In this document: positions 19,581-27,956 of the stretch, piece after piece
Layout of the letters: each line of letters starts with the position of its first letter
Position numbering within the stretch: position 1 is the stretch's first letter
Assembly (NCBI GenBank): GCA_041879415.1
Contig: CP090851.1
Location: 186,001-250,000, forward strand
Direction of reading: 5' to 3'
Origin: Vibrio chagasii
Lineage (GTDB): Bacteria > Pseudomonadota > Gammaproteobacteria > Enterobacterales > Vibrionaceae
DNA: 64,000 nucleotides
Program-made: the position numbers and the translations under genes
Notes under the pieces: generated by a model
Seen by the model: the letters and a program-made list of their open reading frames with translations, nothing else
Databases searched by the model: none
What the model was told of the DNA's origin: nothing

Positions 19581-19793
19581 TTAACGTTTTAGATCAATGT
19601 AGATTTGCTCTACCTTAGTACGAGCCCATTCTGTTTTACGCAGAAACTTTAAGCTCGATTTGATGCTTGGGTCTTTTTTGAAGCAGTTGATATTTACCAT
19701 GTAGCTCAATTCTTCCCAACCGTAATGTTCTACCAATTCTGTTAGCAGCTTTTGCAGTGTAATGCCGTGCAGTGGGTTATTTGCTTGTGTCAT
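19581..19793 (-). CDS. VF530-family (DUF2132) small protein
   Basis: The 70-residue protein reads [17 protein letters not shown] at the start and contains [20 protein letters not shown] and a basic C-terminal half ([17 protein letters not shown]). This matches the conserved VF530 family of small proteins, which has been proposed to bind nucleic acid. The ATG at 19793 is preferred to a GTG 9 bases upstream because it gives the standard family N-terminus. It lies downstream of the heptamer repeat and is convergent with fusA2. Confidence 0.85.
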   Translation of the reverse strand: MTQANNPLHGITLQKLLTELVEHYGWEELSYMVNINCFKKDPSIKSSLKFLRKTEWARTKVEQIYIDLKR

Positions 19794-19802
19794 GAGATTC
19801 AC

Positions 19803-20381
19803 TCGTCATTTATTTGCTCTCAGTATATCAGTTTCATCTCATCAATTATCAGACCATTTAAGCTTGCTGTCATATCGAACAACGAAAGCCGTTCAATCCC
19901 CGCAACGCTCATCAAAGCTGCCTAATTTTGGCATCTAAGTACAATCTTTTTCATAATTGAAGTGCTCAGAATATCGGTAGATAACGTAACTAGTATCGAC
20001 CACTAAACTAAATGCTTATTCTTGTCTTATATTTGAGACGGCTTAGTAGGTTTATATCGAAATCGCGTTTTTAAGCGCTAATGCCCTTCATTTTATAGTG
20101 GATATAAAACAGGTAGTTATTTAAGTGTTTAATGAGCTAAGTTTTGGTCACTATTGTATAGAACGTTTTTTTAATCCATTAACTGGCTGAAAATAAAATA
20201 TAAACTTGGCGGCTAATATTAATACTATCCCTACATCTTATCTCTAATATCATGACGCGAATGATACTTGAATAACTCATACATCAATCCTATAGGTGGT
20301 AGATAAGTTTTTCTAAATTAGCTTTGCTTCTATAGGGCTGGAAGTAAGGATAGAAAGACGAATAGGTGGGGGCTGTGTTGT
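19803..20381. other. AT-rich gene-free region before the first tad block
   Basis: About 580 bp without a convincing gene on either strand. It should contain promoters for the VF530 gene and for the first tad block, but I see no clear -10/-35 pair, sigma-54 site or strong palindrome. A purine-rich GGTGGGGG lies 12 bases before the first tad start. Confidence 0.5.
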
Positions 20382-20876
20382 ATGGCATCGATTTCAACGG
20401 ATTTGAAACGTAATCGGGTGCGAGGTTATTTCAAATCCAAAATAAAAGGCATTGCTATTATCGAATTTACGGTAGTGGTAAGTCTTTTTTTCGCGCTTTT
20501 TTTAACGGTTGTTGACCTTGGAATATATGGGTTTGTAAAACTCACCATGCAACACTCTGCAAGAGAGGGAGCAAGGTACGCTATCACTGGTCGGTCTGAT
20601 TTGGATCCGGATGCATCGAGTAATCGTGAAGCAGCAATATTAGAGAAGATCTCTCAGTCTTCGAGTGGTTTGCTCGATAAAGTGATGGATGTGCAAAATA
20701 TCCGTGTTGAAGATGTCTATGGAAATGCGATATCTGGTTTTGGTGGCTCTGGAGATATTATATCTATCCATCTTGACTGCGAATGGCCATCTGTTAACCC
20801 TTATATGTACGTTTTGCTCGATGATGGGAAATTCAAATTTACCGTCAGTGCAGCAATGAAAAACGAAGCTTTTTAG
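20382..20876 (+). CDS. TadE-like minor pilin
   Basis: The 164-residue protein has a basic N-terminus followed by the TadE signature, KGIAIIEFTVVVSLFFALF (prepilin-like cleavage before the hydrophobic helix, with the conserved Glu), then a periplasmic domain starting MQHSAREGARYAITGR. TadE-type pseudopilins are processed by the Tad prepilin peptidase and take part in pilus assembly or initiation. It is the first gene of a three-gene block separated from the main tad operon by two minus-strand genes. Confidence 0.8.
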   Translation: MASISTDLKRNRVRGYFKSKIKGIAIIEFTVVVSLFFALFLTVVDLGIYGFVKLTMQHSAREGARYAITGRSDLDPDASSNREAAILEKISQSSSGLLDKVMDVQNIRVEDVYGNAISGFGGSGDIISIHLDCEWPSVNPYMYVLLDDGKFKFTVSAAMKNEAF

Positions 20877-20887
20877 GGAGATTGAAT

Positions 20888-21445
20888 ATGTTTCCTAAAA
20901 AGATAAATAAGGCAGTACAGCAAGGGTTTGCAGCCATAGAAATGACGCTAATTGCGCCAATATTTATGTTGTTGATCGTAGCTGCTGTTGATATCACCCA
21001 CCTCATTCAAGCCAACCACACCATTATTAGTATCAGTCGAGAAGGCGGCAATATTATTTCTCGGAGTAATACCGATACGCCACAAGAAGTGATGGATATT
21101 ATCGCCACCACATCTGGAACGTTAGACATGACTCAAGATGGTGTTATTTACATTACTGAGTTAGTTGGTCAAGAAGACGCTTCCCCTTACATTAAAAGCC
21201 AATACCGATGGAACCAACATGGACTAAGTAAAAATAGTGCTATTTGGTCGAGCTGCAGTAATTGGGCAAGCGATGGAGAGTGCTCAGATGTTGATGCTGA
21301 CAATCCTCCCCTCATTAACAATCTAGCCGTCACGCTTGATGAAGGGGAGATCGTTTACAGCGTAGAAGTGTTCTATGACTATTCGCCTATCTTTAGTCGA
21401 GTTTTTGATGACGAATACATCCTGAGCGACACAACATATATGTAA
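20888..21445 (+). CDS. TadE/TadF-like minor pilin
   Basis: The 185-residue product has the class motif QGFAAIEMTLIAPIFMLLIV at its N-terminus (cleavage expected after Gly, Glu at +5), followed by a conserved helix continuing into THLIQANHTIISISREGGNI and a periplasmic domain with two nearby cysteines (SSCSNWASDGECSD). The ATG at 20888 is chosen for its GGGAG ribosome binding site at seven bases. It is tightly packed between TadE-like and vWA-TadG genes, indicating one transcript. Confidence 0.75.
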   Translation: MFPKKINKAVQQGFAAIEMTLIAPIFMLLIVAAVDITHLIQANHTIISISREGGNIISRSNTDTPQEVMDIIATTSGTLDMTQDGVIYITELVGQEDASPYIKSQYRWNQHGLSKNSAIWSSCSNWASDGECSDVDADNPPLINNLAVTLDEGEIVYSVEVFYDYSPIFSRVFDDEYILSDTTYM

Positions 21446-21456
21446 GGGAGGTCTAT

Positions 21457-22839
21457 ATGGATAGTGGTACCCGAAACAAATATCGTTACAGCCGGGGATT
21501 AGTGGTTTTAATGTCAGTTATCGCACTGCCTTTTATTCTGTTAGTCGTCGGTCTTTCTATTGATGCTGGTCGAGCTTATATCGTTAAATCGAAACTGTTT
21601 GCGGCGGTTGATGCGGCGAGCATTGCGGCAGCACGAGCCGTTGCTAATGGTGAAGATGCAGGGCGAGCTGCGGCTCAGAAATACTTTGCAGCGAATATTC
21701 CTGCCGATTTTTATTCAGCAACCCCCAATTTGGGGGCCGTTAATTTCGCTTATGATTCCTTTGGTAATATCTCTATCGATATTTCAGCCACGGCGCAAGT
21801 TCCGACTGTTTTTCTACCCTTGATAGGGCTAGATACATTCAATCCGGGTGTGTCCGCACAATCGATTCGTCGTCCTGTTGATTTAGTGCTTGTGATAGAT
21901 AACACAACTTCACTGAGGTTAGGGAGCATCGGCGATGTAACGCAAGATGTGATAGATAGGTCGAAGTCATTTATTGAAAACTTCCACGAAGGCTTTGACC
22001 GCATTTCATTGGTGAAGTTTGCTTTCGGGTCGGAAGTTCCCGTGGGGTTCAATGCGACTCGAGGCCATAGTCGAAGCACTATCAAGTCTGAGATCGATAG
22101 CTTCAATTTCGGTAGTACCTCTAATGCACAATATACCAATGCGTCAGAGGGGATGTATCGAGCCCTCAATGAGCTAAGAACAGTGACAAATCCTGCAAAT
22201 CTAAAAGTGATCGTGTTTTTTACCGATGGTGCACCAAATACCTTCGCTTCGACTTTTGACTTTGAAGGTGGTGGCACACATACCGGGGCGATAAGATCGA
22301 GTGATGGCACTAGTGGTACGCCAAGAGGACTTTGGAGACATGACTCCATTGCTACAAGGTTATCTGATGGTTATGAGGGGAGAGACATCGATGATTACAT
22401 CAGCGAGATGCCTGAGTACTACACGACCCATGATTCAAATGCCACTGAGTTTAATATCCTAAATCCCACTCATTCTGTACGACCTGTCGCCCAGTATGAT
22501 CCGGATAGCCACTCGGCTAATGATTTGTATAGAAGGGTGAACCGGGTTGCTCGTAACCTTGTAGAAGACATTGCTGAAGCCGCAAGATCTGAAGATATTT
22601 ACGTGTTTACTCTCGGGCTCGGCTCATCACTTACATCGGCGACCGGACCAGATAGTGAGTTTGGGGAAGACTTATTACTGCGTATGGCGAACTCGAGTGC
22701 GTTGTTGGATGATCCGGATTTAAGTAGTGACTACGACCCTACGCAACTTGAGGGGGTGTACTGTCATGCTATTGATGAGGAGGCGCTAGGCCCTTGTTTC
22801 GATGAGATGCTTGACGTCATTATCCGTTTAACCTTGTAG
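21457..22839 (+). CDS. TadG-like protein with von Willebrand factor A domain
   Basis: The 460-residue protein starts with a Tad-type N-terminal helix (RGLVVLMSVIALPFILLVVG, then DAGRAYIVKSKLFAAVDAAS), as in TadG. It continues into a von Willebrand A domain from about residue 141 to the C-terminus. The metal-dependent adhesion site looks usable: DNTTS at 148-152 (a D-x-T-x-S variant) and FFTDG ending at 258. TadG proteins anchor at the inner membrane and project to the periplasm or beyond; a vWA domain suggests an adhesive or ligand-binding role. A strong GGGAGG ribosome binding site precedes the start. It ends the first tad block. Confidence 0.82.
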   Translation: MDSGTRNKYRYSRGLVVLMSVIALPFILLVVGLSIDAGRAYIVKSKLFAAVDAASIAAARAVANGEDAGRAAAQKYFAANIPADFYSATPNLGAVNFAYDSFGNISIDISATAQVPTVFLPLIGLDTFNPGVSAQSIRRPVDLVLVIDNTTSLRLGSIGDVTQDVIDRSKSFIENFHEGFDRISLVKFAFGSEVPVGFNATRGHSRSTIKSEIDSFNFGSTSNAQYTNASEGMYRALNELRTVTNPANLKVIVFFTDGAPNTFASTFDFEGGGTHTGAIRSSDGTSGTPRGLWRHDSIATRLSDGYEGRDIDDYISEMPEYYTTHDSNATEFNILNPTHSVRPVAQYDPDSHSANDLYRRVNRVARNLVEDIAEAARSEDIYVFTLGLGSSLTSATGPDSEFGEDLLLRMANSSALLDDPDLSSDYDPTQLEGVYCHAIDEEALGPCFDEMLDVIIRLTL

Positions 22840-22900
22840 CTTCTTGGGCAAGTAATGCACTTTATGATTAGTAGATATAAAGAGTAGGGATTGCGTTTAA

Positions 22901-22928
22901 AAAGAAGAGGGAGCCTTCGCTCCCTCTT
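22901..22928 (-). terminator. terminator of the acyl-CoA synthetase gene
   Basis: AAGAGGGAG (22905-22913) pairs with CTCCCTCTT (22920-22928). On the minus strand the stem is followed by CTTTTT. It lies between the convergent vWA-TadG and acyl-CoA synthetase genes and may block the plus strand as well. Confidence 0.8.
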
Positions 22929-22972
22929 AGTGCTGCCTGCCATTTGAGGCTAGTTATATAAGGTGAGGAAGA

Positions 22973-24661
22973 TTACTCCTCCCAAACCACCAACTTGTCT
23001 TTTGGCCAGTTGTGGCCCACTTCGTGGTACTTCTGCTCTAACACATGGCGTTTGATCTTGAGCGTCGGTGTTAACACGCCATTCTCAATACTCCATGGTT
23101 CTTTGATCATAAGTACGCCCTTGATCTTCTCATGAGACGCGAGCTTCTCATTCATTTTTTCGATCACTCGCTTAGTCGTTCTCTCGTAGCGAGCGCGATC
23201 GAAGTTAGGGAAATCATGTGGGACAACAAGCAGAATAGGACCAGGTAAGCCAAGGCCAATCAGACACATCATCTCTACGCGGCTGTACTCAAAGAGTTTA
23301 TTCTCGATAGGTACTGGTGCAACAAACTTACCTTTCGCAGTTTTGAAGGTATCTTTCTTACGTCCACGAATGGTGAGGTAGCCTTCGCTATCAATATCAC
23401 CAATATCACCGGTGTGTAGCCAGCCTTCAGAGTTAAACGACTCTTGTGTTGCAATATCATTTTTGTAGTAACCAGAGAACAGACCTTTACCACGAACTAG
23501 AATCTCTTCATCTTCGGCAATCTTTAGTTCAATGCCAGGGCCTGCGTTACCAACCGTACCAATTTTATCCGCTCTAAATGGATAGTTTAATGTGCTGTAA
23601 GCGAAAGACTCTGTCATCCCCCACGCTTCGGTAATGTGTAAACCAACGCTTTCGTACCATGCAAGTAGAGCTGGTGATACTGGCGCGGAGCCACAGCCCA
23701 GAACGCGAGCTTGATCTAGACCTAAGCCATCAGCAAGCTTCTTCTTGATGATGTTATTAATGAATGGGATTTTCAGCAGAATGTTCAGTTTTTTCTGTGG
23801 CAGTTTATCTTGGATACGCTGTTGGAACAGGGTCCATAAACGAGGGACAGAAATAAACAGAGTAGGACGCTGCATCTTCACATCATCAATAAAGGTGTCT
23901 AAAGATTCTGGGAATGCGGTAACGACACCGCCCATTACTGATGAACCAAAGATGTAGACACGCTCTGTGATATGGGCAAGTGGTAAGTAAGAAAACAGAC
24001 GATCATCTTTTTGGATACCGATATGATCGATCAGCCTTTGAACTGACCACGTAAAGGCACCGTATGTAAGCATTGCGCCCTTTGGTAAGCCAGAAGTACC
24101 CGATGTGTAAACAAGAGACATAAGCTTGTCATCGTGATGCTGAGGGCGTTTAGTCGTTGGTTCATGTGTATTGATGAGTTGACCAAATGTGTGTTTACAT
24201 TTTGGCGCTGTATCATAGGGTAGCGAGATGCTAGCTAAGCTTGGGTTGTCATCAAGTACTTGTTGTGTCGCCTTCGGATCATCAAGCTTACCTGCAATGA
24301 CGATCTTACTTTCACTGTGCTCAATACAGTATTGGATGGTATCTGCACCAGCGGTAGGAAAGATTGGGACGCTGACAAAATCTCCTAACATCATGGCAAG
24401 GTCACAAATAAACCATTCTGCACAGTTTTTAGAAATAAGCGCGACTCGGTCGCCGGGTTCTGCACCAAGTGCTTCCAGTGCTGACGCCAGTTTTAGTGCT
24501 TTATCAGCCACTTCTTTGTACGTGAACTCGACAAACTGGCGGTTAATAATTTGCTTTAAATAGACCTCATTTGGGCGTTCTTCTGCCCATTTAAGAATCA
24601 TATCATTGGGTGTAGGGAGAGCTGTTGCTTGTTCTTGGCTAAACTCGTTAGGCTGAATCAT
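22973..24661 (-). CDS. AMP-forming acyl-CoA synthetase (long-chain type)
   Basis: The 562-residue enzyme belongs to the adenylate-forming superfamily. The P-loop-like YTSGTSGLPKG is at 185-195, with AWGMTES in the middle and GWLHTGDIG and RGRKKDTFKTAKGKFV in the hinge and C-terminal lid. It resembles long-chain fatty acid CoA ligases of the FadD15 type. No signal peptide is present, so it should act at the cytoplasmic face. It lies, on the opposite strand, between the two tad blocks with an AraC gene upstream on the same strand; a link to pilus function is not evident. Confidence 0.88.
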   Translation of the reverse strand: MIQPNEFSQEQATALPTPNDMILKWAEERPNEVYLKQIINRQFVEFTYKEVADKALKLASALEALGAEPGDRVALISKNCAEWFICDLAMMLGDFVSVPIFPTAGADTIQYCIEHSESKIVIAGKLDDPKATQQVLDDNPSLASISLPYDTAPKCKHTFGQLINTHEPTTKRPQHHDDKLMSLVYTSGTSGLPKGAMLTYGAFTWSVQRLIDHIGIQKDDRLFSYLPLAHITERVYIFGSSVMGGVVTAFPESLDTFIDDVKMQRPTLFISVPRLWTLFQQRIQDKLPQKKLNILLKIPFINNIIKKKLADGLGLDQARVLGCGSAPVSPALLAWYESVGLHITEAWGMTESFAYSTLNYPFRADKIGTVGNAGPGIELKIAEDEEILVRGKGLFSGYYKNDIATQESFNSEGWLHTGDIGDIDSEGYLTIRGRKKDTFKTAKGKFVAPVPIENKLFEYSRVEMMCLIGLGLPGPILLVVPHDFPNFDRARYERTTKRVIEKMNEKLASHEKIKGVLMIKEPWSIENGVLTPTLKIKRHVLEQKYHEVGHNWPKDKLVVWEE

Positions 24662-24698
24662 TGTCTAACTCCATGTTTTTCGCTAAGTTATTTTTGTT

Positions 24699-24728
24699 AA
24701 AATCATGTTAAATGTACCATGATTTTTT
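24699..24728. terminator. hairpin between AraC gene and acyl-CoA synthetase gene
   Basis: AAAATCATG (24699-24707) pairs with CATGATTTT (24718-24726). It follows the AraC stop codon on the minus strand and precedes the synthetase start, so it may terminate the AraC transcript or serve as an operator for the synthetase. T-tracts flank both sides. Confidence 0.5.
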
Positions 24729-24744
24729 CTTTTAGGGAGTAAAA

Positions 24745-25488
24745 TTAGCGTTTTCTGTTATCCGTACAGGCTCGTCTGTAACTTGCAGGCGTTACGCCAG
24801 TTCTTTTCTTGAAGATTCTTGAGAAATATGACACATCCTTGTATCCACATTGGTAAGAGATGACGGCTATCTTAGACTCGGTATCCGCTTCGATTAGCTT
24901 CTTGGCTAGTAAGATTCGTTTATCGCACACGAAGTCGCGAAAGCTTACTCCAAAGTGTAGATGAAACTTCTTAGAAAAGTAGGTTGTAGAACAATGACAT
25001 CTCTCAGCGATCACCGTTTCTTTGATCTCTTTGTTGATGTTGTCCATAACAAAATTGACCACTTCTGATGTGAACAACTTGGCAGGGAGTTGGTTGTTAT
25101 TATTTGTATCTCGATCGAGGTCAAAATGTGGTTCGAAGATATGCTGTGTTTTTCGCTTCAACTCTTCGAAAGTGCTGGTCAGATGATTACTGTTTGTTTC
25201 GATAACAAATAGCACATTTTTATGATTCCGAATGATATTAGGTATTCGATCTGAACAGATGATCACTATTCTCTTATTAAGGTTCTCACAAATTGAGAGT
25301 GACATAGTAAGTAATTGAAGTTTATCTATTCTATTTAAAATAAAAAATACCAACCTTACATCTAAGTTACTGATAATAGATATATCTTGTTTAAAATTAT
25401 CGACAGGGAAGTAGCGACTAATTTTTTTAATAATAATTGAATTAAACTCGCTATCTATATCTGATAGTAATGGTGTTATTAACTTCAT
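24745..25488 (-). CDS. AraC-family transcriptional regulator
   Basis: The 247-residue protein has a C-terminal AraC/XylS double helix-turn-helix from about residue 145, including CHCSTTYFSKKFHLHFGVSF and the signature IAVISYQCGYKDVSYFSRIFKKRTGVTPASYRR. The N-terminal ~130 residues do not show a classical cupin sugar-binding pattern; they look like a degenerate receiver-like or unknown effector domain. It is divergent from flp across a 190 bp gap, so it is a good candidate regulator of the tad operon, by position only. Confidence 0.85.
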   Translation of the reverse strand: MKLITPLLSDIDSEFNSIIIKKISRYFPVDNFKQDISIISNLDVRLVFFILNRIDKLQLLTMSLSICENLNKRIVIICSDRIPNIIRNHKNVLFVIETNSNHLTSTFEELKRKTQHIFEPHFDLDRDTNNNNQLPAKLFTSEVVNFVMDNINKEIKETVIAERCHCSTTYFSKKFHLHFGVSFRDFVCDKRILLAKKLIEADTESKIAVISYQCGYKDVSYFSRIFKKRTGVTPASYRRACTDNRKR

Positions 25489-25637
25489 CTTTATTAAACC
25501 TGTATCATATCTAAATGACCAGAGGTGAGAAATTTAGAAATAAGGTATTTATTACAGAGATTAGAAGTACAACAAAAAAGTGCAAGTAAATAGCAAGAAA
25601 ATCCTAACCGAATATAACGTTGAGCTCTAGATTTAGT

Positions 25638-25659
25638 TTACAGGTAAATAAACCTGTAA
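25638..25659. promoter_or_regulatory. palindrome immediately upstream of flp
   Basis: TTACAGGT and ACCTGTAA form perfect 8-base arms around AAATAA, 22 bases before the flp start codon and just ahead of its AGGAGAG ribosome binding site. It could be a regulator site or a leader hairpin controlling major-pilin translation. Confidence 0.6.
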
Positions 25660-25681
25660 TGTAAATCAAGGAGAGATTCTC

Positions 25682-25870
25682 ATGAGTAAGTTTTTGAAAA
25701 GTTGTAAAGAATTCATGAATGATGAAGAAGGTCTTACTGTTATCGAGTATGTAATTGGTGCTGCCATGCTTGTTCTTGGTCTGACTACAATATTTTCCGG
25801 GATCGGTAATACATTGTCGAACAAACTCAGTGCTATTGTGAACGCGATAAGTACGACAACTGCTCCATAG
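25682..25870 (+). CDS. flp: Flp-family type IVb major pilin
   Basis: The 62-residue prepilin has a hydrophilic leader with acidic residues ending in EEG, then the Flp signature LTVIEYVIGAAMLVLGLTTIF with Glu at +4 and Tyr at +5 after the expected cleavage at Gly. Length is typical for Flp pilins. A strong AGGAGAG ribosome binding site (25668-25674) and a palindromic leader suggest high, controlled expression. It is the first gene of the main tad operon. Confidence 0.93.
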   Translation: MSKFLKSCKEFMNDEEGLTVIEYVIGAAMLVLGLTTIFSGIGNTLSNKLSAIVNAISTTTAP

Positions 25871-25875
25871 TCGTT

Positions 25876-26028
25876 ATGTTTTTAAAGAGAATTAAAAGGC
25901 AGAAAGGCTTCACCATTGTTGAATACATCATTGGTGCGGCAGTGCTTGTTCTGCTTTCTTGGGCAATATTCTCAGGTATAGCTACGGCATTAATCAGTAA
26001 GTTTGTCATGATTGTTTCAGGTGTATAA
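25876..26028 (+). CDS. second, very small Flp-like pilin
   Basis: This 50-codon gene begins 5 bases after flp. It reads MFLKRIKRQKG followed by FTIVEYIIGAAVLVLLSWAIF, so it has the Flp cleavage site (KG/F), Glu-Tyr and the hydrophobic core, with a short tail ending ...FVMIVSGV. It is shorter than the usual Flp pilin and its leader is basic rather than acidic. It may be a minor pilin or an alternative subunit. No obvious frameshift or decay is visible. Confidence 0.85.
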   Translation: MFLKRIKRQKGFTIVEYIIGAAVLVLLSWAIFSGIATALISKFVMIVSGV

Positions 26029-26032
26029 ATGA

Positions 26033-26563
26033 ATGATAAGTGAATCTCTAGTTTTTTGGGCGCTATTGATTGTTATATCGGTATTTGATGTTAAAGAAAA
26101 TATAATACCAAATAGAATTTTGATTTTATTAGTATTTATTTACTTTATATCATTAATTAATGGTGGATTTACTTGGGATTCGCTTGCCGTTTCTTTTTTG
26201 GGTTTGGTGGTTTTTTTCTTTTCTGGTTTGGCTTTGTATTTCGTGAGGGCTATGTCCCCAGGAGATGTGAAGTTGTTGGGTGTTATCGGGTTGTATATTG
26301 GGTGGGGTTCATTGCTTGATGTTTCTTATTTTATACTTATTTCTTCAGGGGTAATAGGTACTTTTTATTTGTTGTATAACCTTGCAAATAATAGTGCACT
26401 CACTGTTAAAGGGTATTTCCAAGAAAAGTTGATGTTAATTAGTGGTATGTCTCCAGTTATAAAAGATCAACCTGTTTTACATAACCGGTATTCAAATAAA
26501 GTGACGATGCCTTTCGCGCCTTCTGTGGTAATAGGTTTAGCGATGTACAGTTATTTTACTTGA
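26033..26563 (+). CDS. tadV: TadV-type A24 prepilin peptidase
   Basis: The 176-residue inner-membrane protein has about five to six hydrophobic helices. The two catalytic aspartates of A24 aspartic prepilin peptidases are visible, in ISVFDVKENIIPN near the N-terminus and in MSPGDVKLLG (the GxGD-type motif with Ser-Pro in place of the first positions). Like other TadV/CpaA enzymes it lacks the N-terminal methylase domain of PilD. It would process the Flp and TadE/F prepilins. It starts 4 bases after the second pilin. Confidence 0.88.
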   Translation: MISESLVFWALLIVISVFDVKENIIPNRILILLVFIYFISLINGGFTWDSLAVSFLGLVVFFFSGLALYFVRAMSPGDVKLLGVIGLYIGWGSLLDVSYFILISSGVIGTFYLLYNLANNSALTVKGYFQEKLMLISGMSPVIKDQPVLHNRYSNKVTMPFAPSVVIGLAMYSYFT

Positions 26564-26606
26564 AGAGAGGTCAATCGCTTGATTGGTTTTTATGGAGAGG
26601 TTGTAT

Positions 26607-27956
26607 ATGGACATCAGAGGGATCCCGTCCCCTAGTAACTTGAGGCCTCAAATCTCATCACCAATGGTGCCTACCTCCATTGAAATGCTCGGTGTACCTG
26701 AGGTTGTGATTGAAAACCTATTGCTTAAGCACTTATCTGCTTACCCTAAGTCAGATGTATTAGAGCTTTCGAATTACTTGTGTGTGGTTACACATATTGT
26801 CGAGAATGGGCTTGCGGTGCTTAGACAAAAATCACTGATCGAAGTTTTTCAACCAACGTCGGCCTTGTCCCTCGAATCTTCTTCACACAGCCATGTGCGT
26901 TATTCCTTATCTGAAAAGGGTATGGAAGAAGCCGATCTTGCTTTTAATCGTGATGCGTACCTTGGGCCTGCACCTGTGTCGCTTGCTCAGTACAGTGACA
27001 TTGTCAAACAGCAGGACTTAAGGGCCGAATTGGTGACAAGACCTGATGTTGAAGCAGCGCTGAGTGACGTTTATGGCGTTGATAAAATGATTTCGGTACT
27101 AGGGCCTGCTATTAATTCTGGCCGTGCACTGCTTTTGTATGGACATGCCGGTACTGGGAAAACATTTGTTGCTTCACGTATTGTCAATGCGTTACACACT
27201 TCCGTTTTTATTCCTTATGCGGTTTATGCGTTTGGTAACATTATTAAAGTGTTCTCTACGCAACATCATAAGCCGTTAGATAGAAACGGTTCTGAGACAC
27301 TGGTATCACTTAAAGATCAATACGATAAACGTTGGCTCAATTGTGAGCGTCCGAATATTCAGGTCGGCGGAGAGCTGACCATGGACATGCTTGAGGTTAA
27401 TCACTCAGAGAATAGTCGAGTATGGTTAGCACCACTGCAAATGATGGCCAATAACGGCATTTTGGTTATTGATGATCTTGGTCGACAACCAATGCCTGTC
27501 GACAATCTGCTAAATCGCTGGATTGTTCCGATGGAGTATTACTTTGATTACCTGTCGTTACCTAATGGCCAACAAGTGACGATGCCGTTTGTACTTACCC
27601 TTGCTTTTTCTACTAACTTAAATCCAGAGAAGATCAGCGACCCTGCCTTTTTACGCCGCTTAGGCTACAAAATTGAATTTAAACCTCTTATTCAACGTGA
27701 CTATGAGGCGTTATGGATGAGCGTCGTCGCTGAAAAAGAAGTAGAGCTTCAAGATGGATTTTTTGAGCGTTTGTCGCAAATGCATACCCTATATAAAGTG
27801 CCGCTGTTCCCTTGTTTACCGAAAGATCTTGTTGGTATCAGCAAAGATATTCTTTCGTTTGAACAACTCCCGCCCGTAATTACATTCGACATTCTTTCCA
27901 TGGCATGGGAAGTCTATTTTACCTCTGATGGACACGAGGACGAGAATAATGAATAA
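26607..27956 (+). CDS. AAA ATPase with N-terminal winged-helix-like region, tad-associated
   Basis: The 449-residue protein has Walker A GHAGTGKTF at 179-187, Walker B in GILVIDDLGRQPM near residue 290, and sensor/arginine residues in LAFSTNLNPEKISDPAFLRRLGYKI, a layout like MoxR-type or bacterial AAA ATPases. The first ~110 residues look like a winged-helix module (VLELSNYLCVVTHIVENGL, then VLRQKSLIEV). The ATG at 26607 has GGAGAGG six bases upstream; earlier in-frame codons lack this. It is not one of the classical tad genes and its role in pilus production is unknown. It overlaps rcpC by 8 bp. Confidence 0.75.
   Translation: MDIRGIPSPSNLRPQISSPMVPTSIEMLGVPEVVIENLLLKHLSAYPKSDVLELSNYLCVVTHIVENGLAVLRQKSLIEVFQPTSALSLESSSHSHVRYSLSEKGMEEADLAFNRDAYLGPAPVSLAQYSDIVKQQDLRAELVTRPDVEAALSDVYGVDKMISVLGPAINSGRALLLYGHAGTGKTFVASRIVNALHTSVFIPYAVYAFGNIIKVFSTQHHKPLDRNGSETLVSLKDQYDKRWLNCERPNIQVGGELTMDMLEVNHSENSRVWLAPLQMMANNGILVIDDLGRQPMPVDNLLNRWIVPMEYYFDYLSLPNGQQVTMPFVLTLAFSTNLNPEKISDPAFLRRLGYKIEFKPLIQRDYEALWMSVVAEKEVELQDGFFERLSQMHTLYKVPLFPCLPKDLVGISKDILSFEQLPPVITFDILSMAWEVYFTSDGHEDENNE

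Noticed and set aside
20200..20230. Possible sigma-54 promoter before the first tad block (TTGGCGGC)
   Set aside because: The matching TTGC element at the required spacing is missing.
21750..22349. 199-codon minus-strand frame inside the vWA-TadG gene
   Set aside because: It is antisense to a gene with clear domain motifs and has no ribosome binding site.
25871..26028. Second Flp-like segment considered as a frameshifted tail of the first pilin
   Set aside because: It has its own start codon, its own prepilin cleavage site and a full hydrophobic core, so it is a separate gene.
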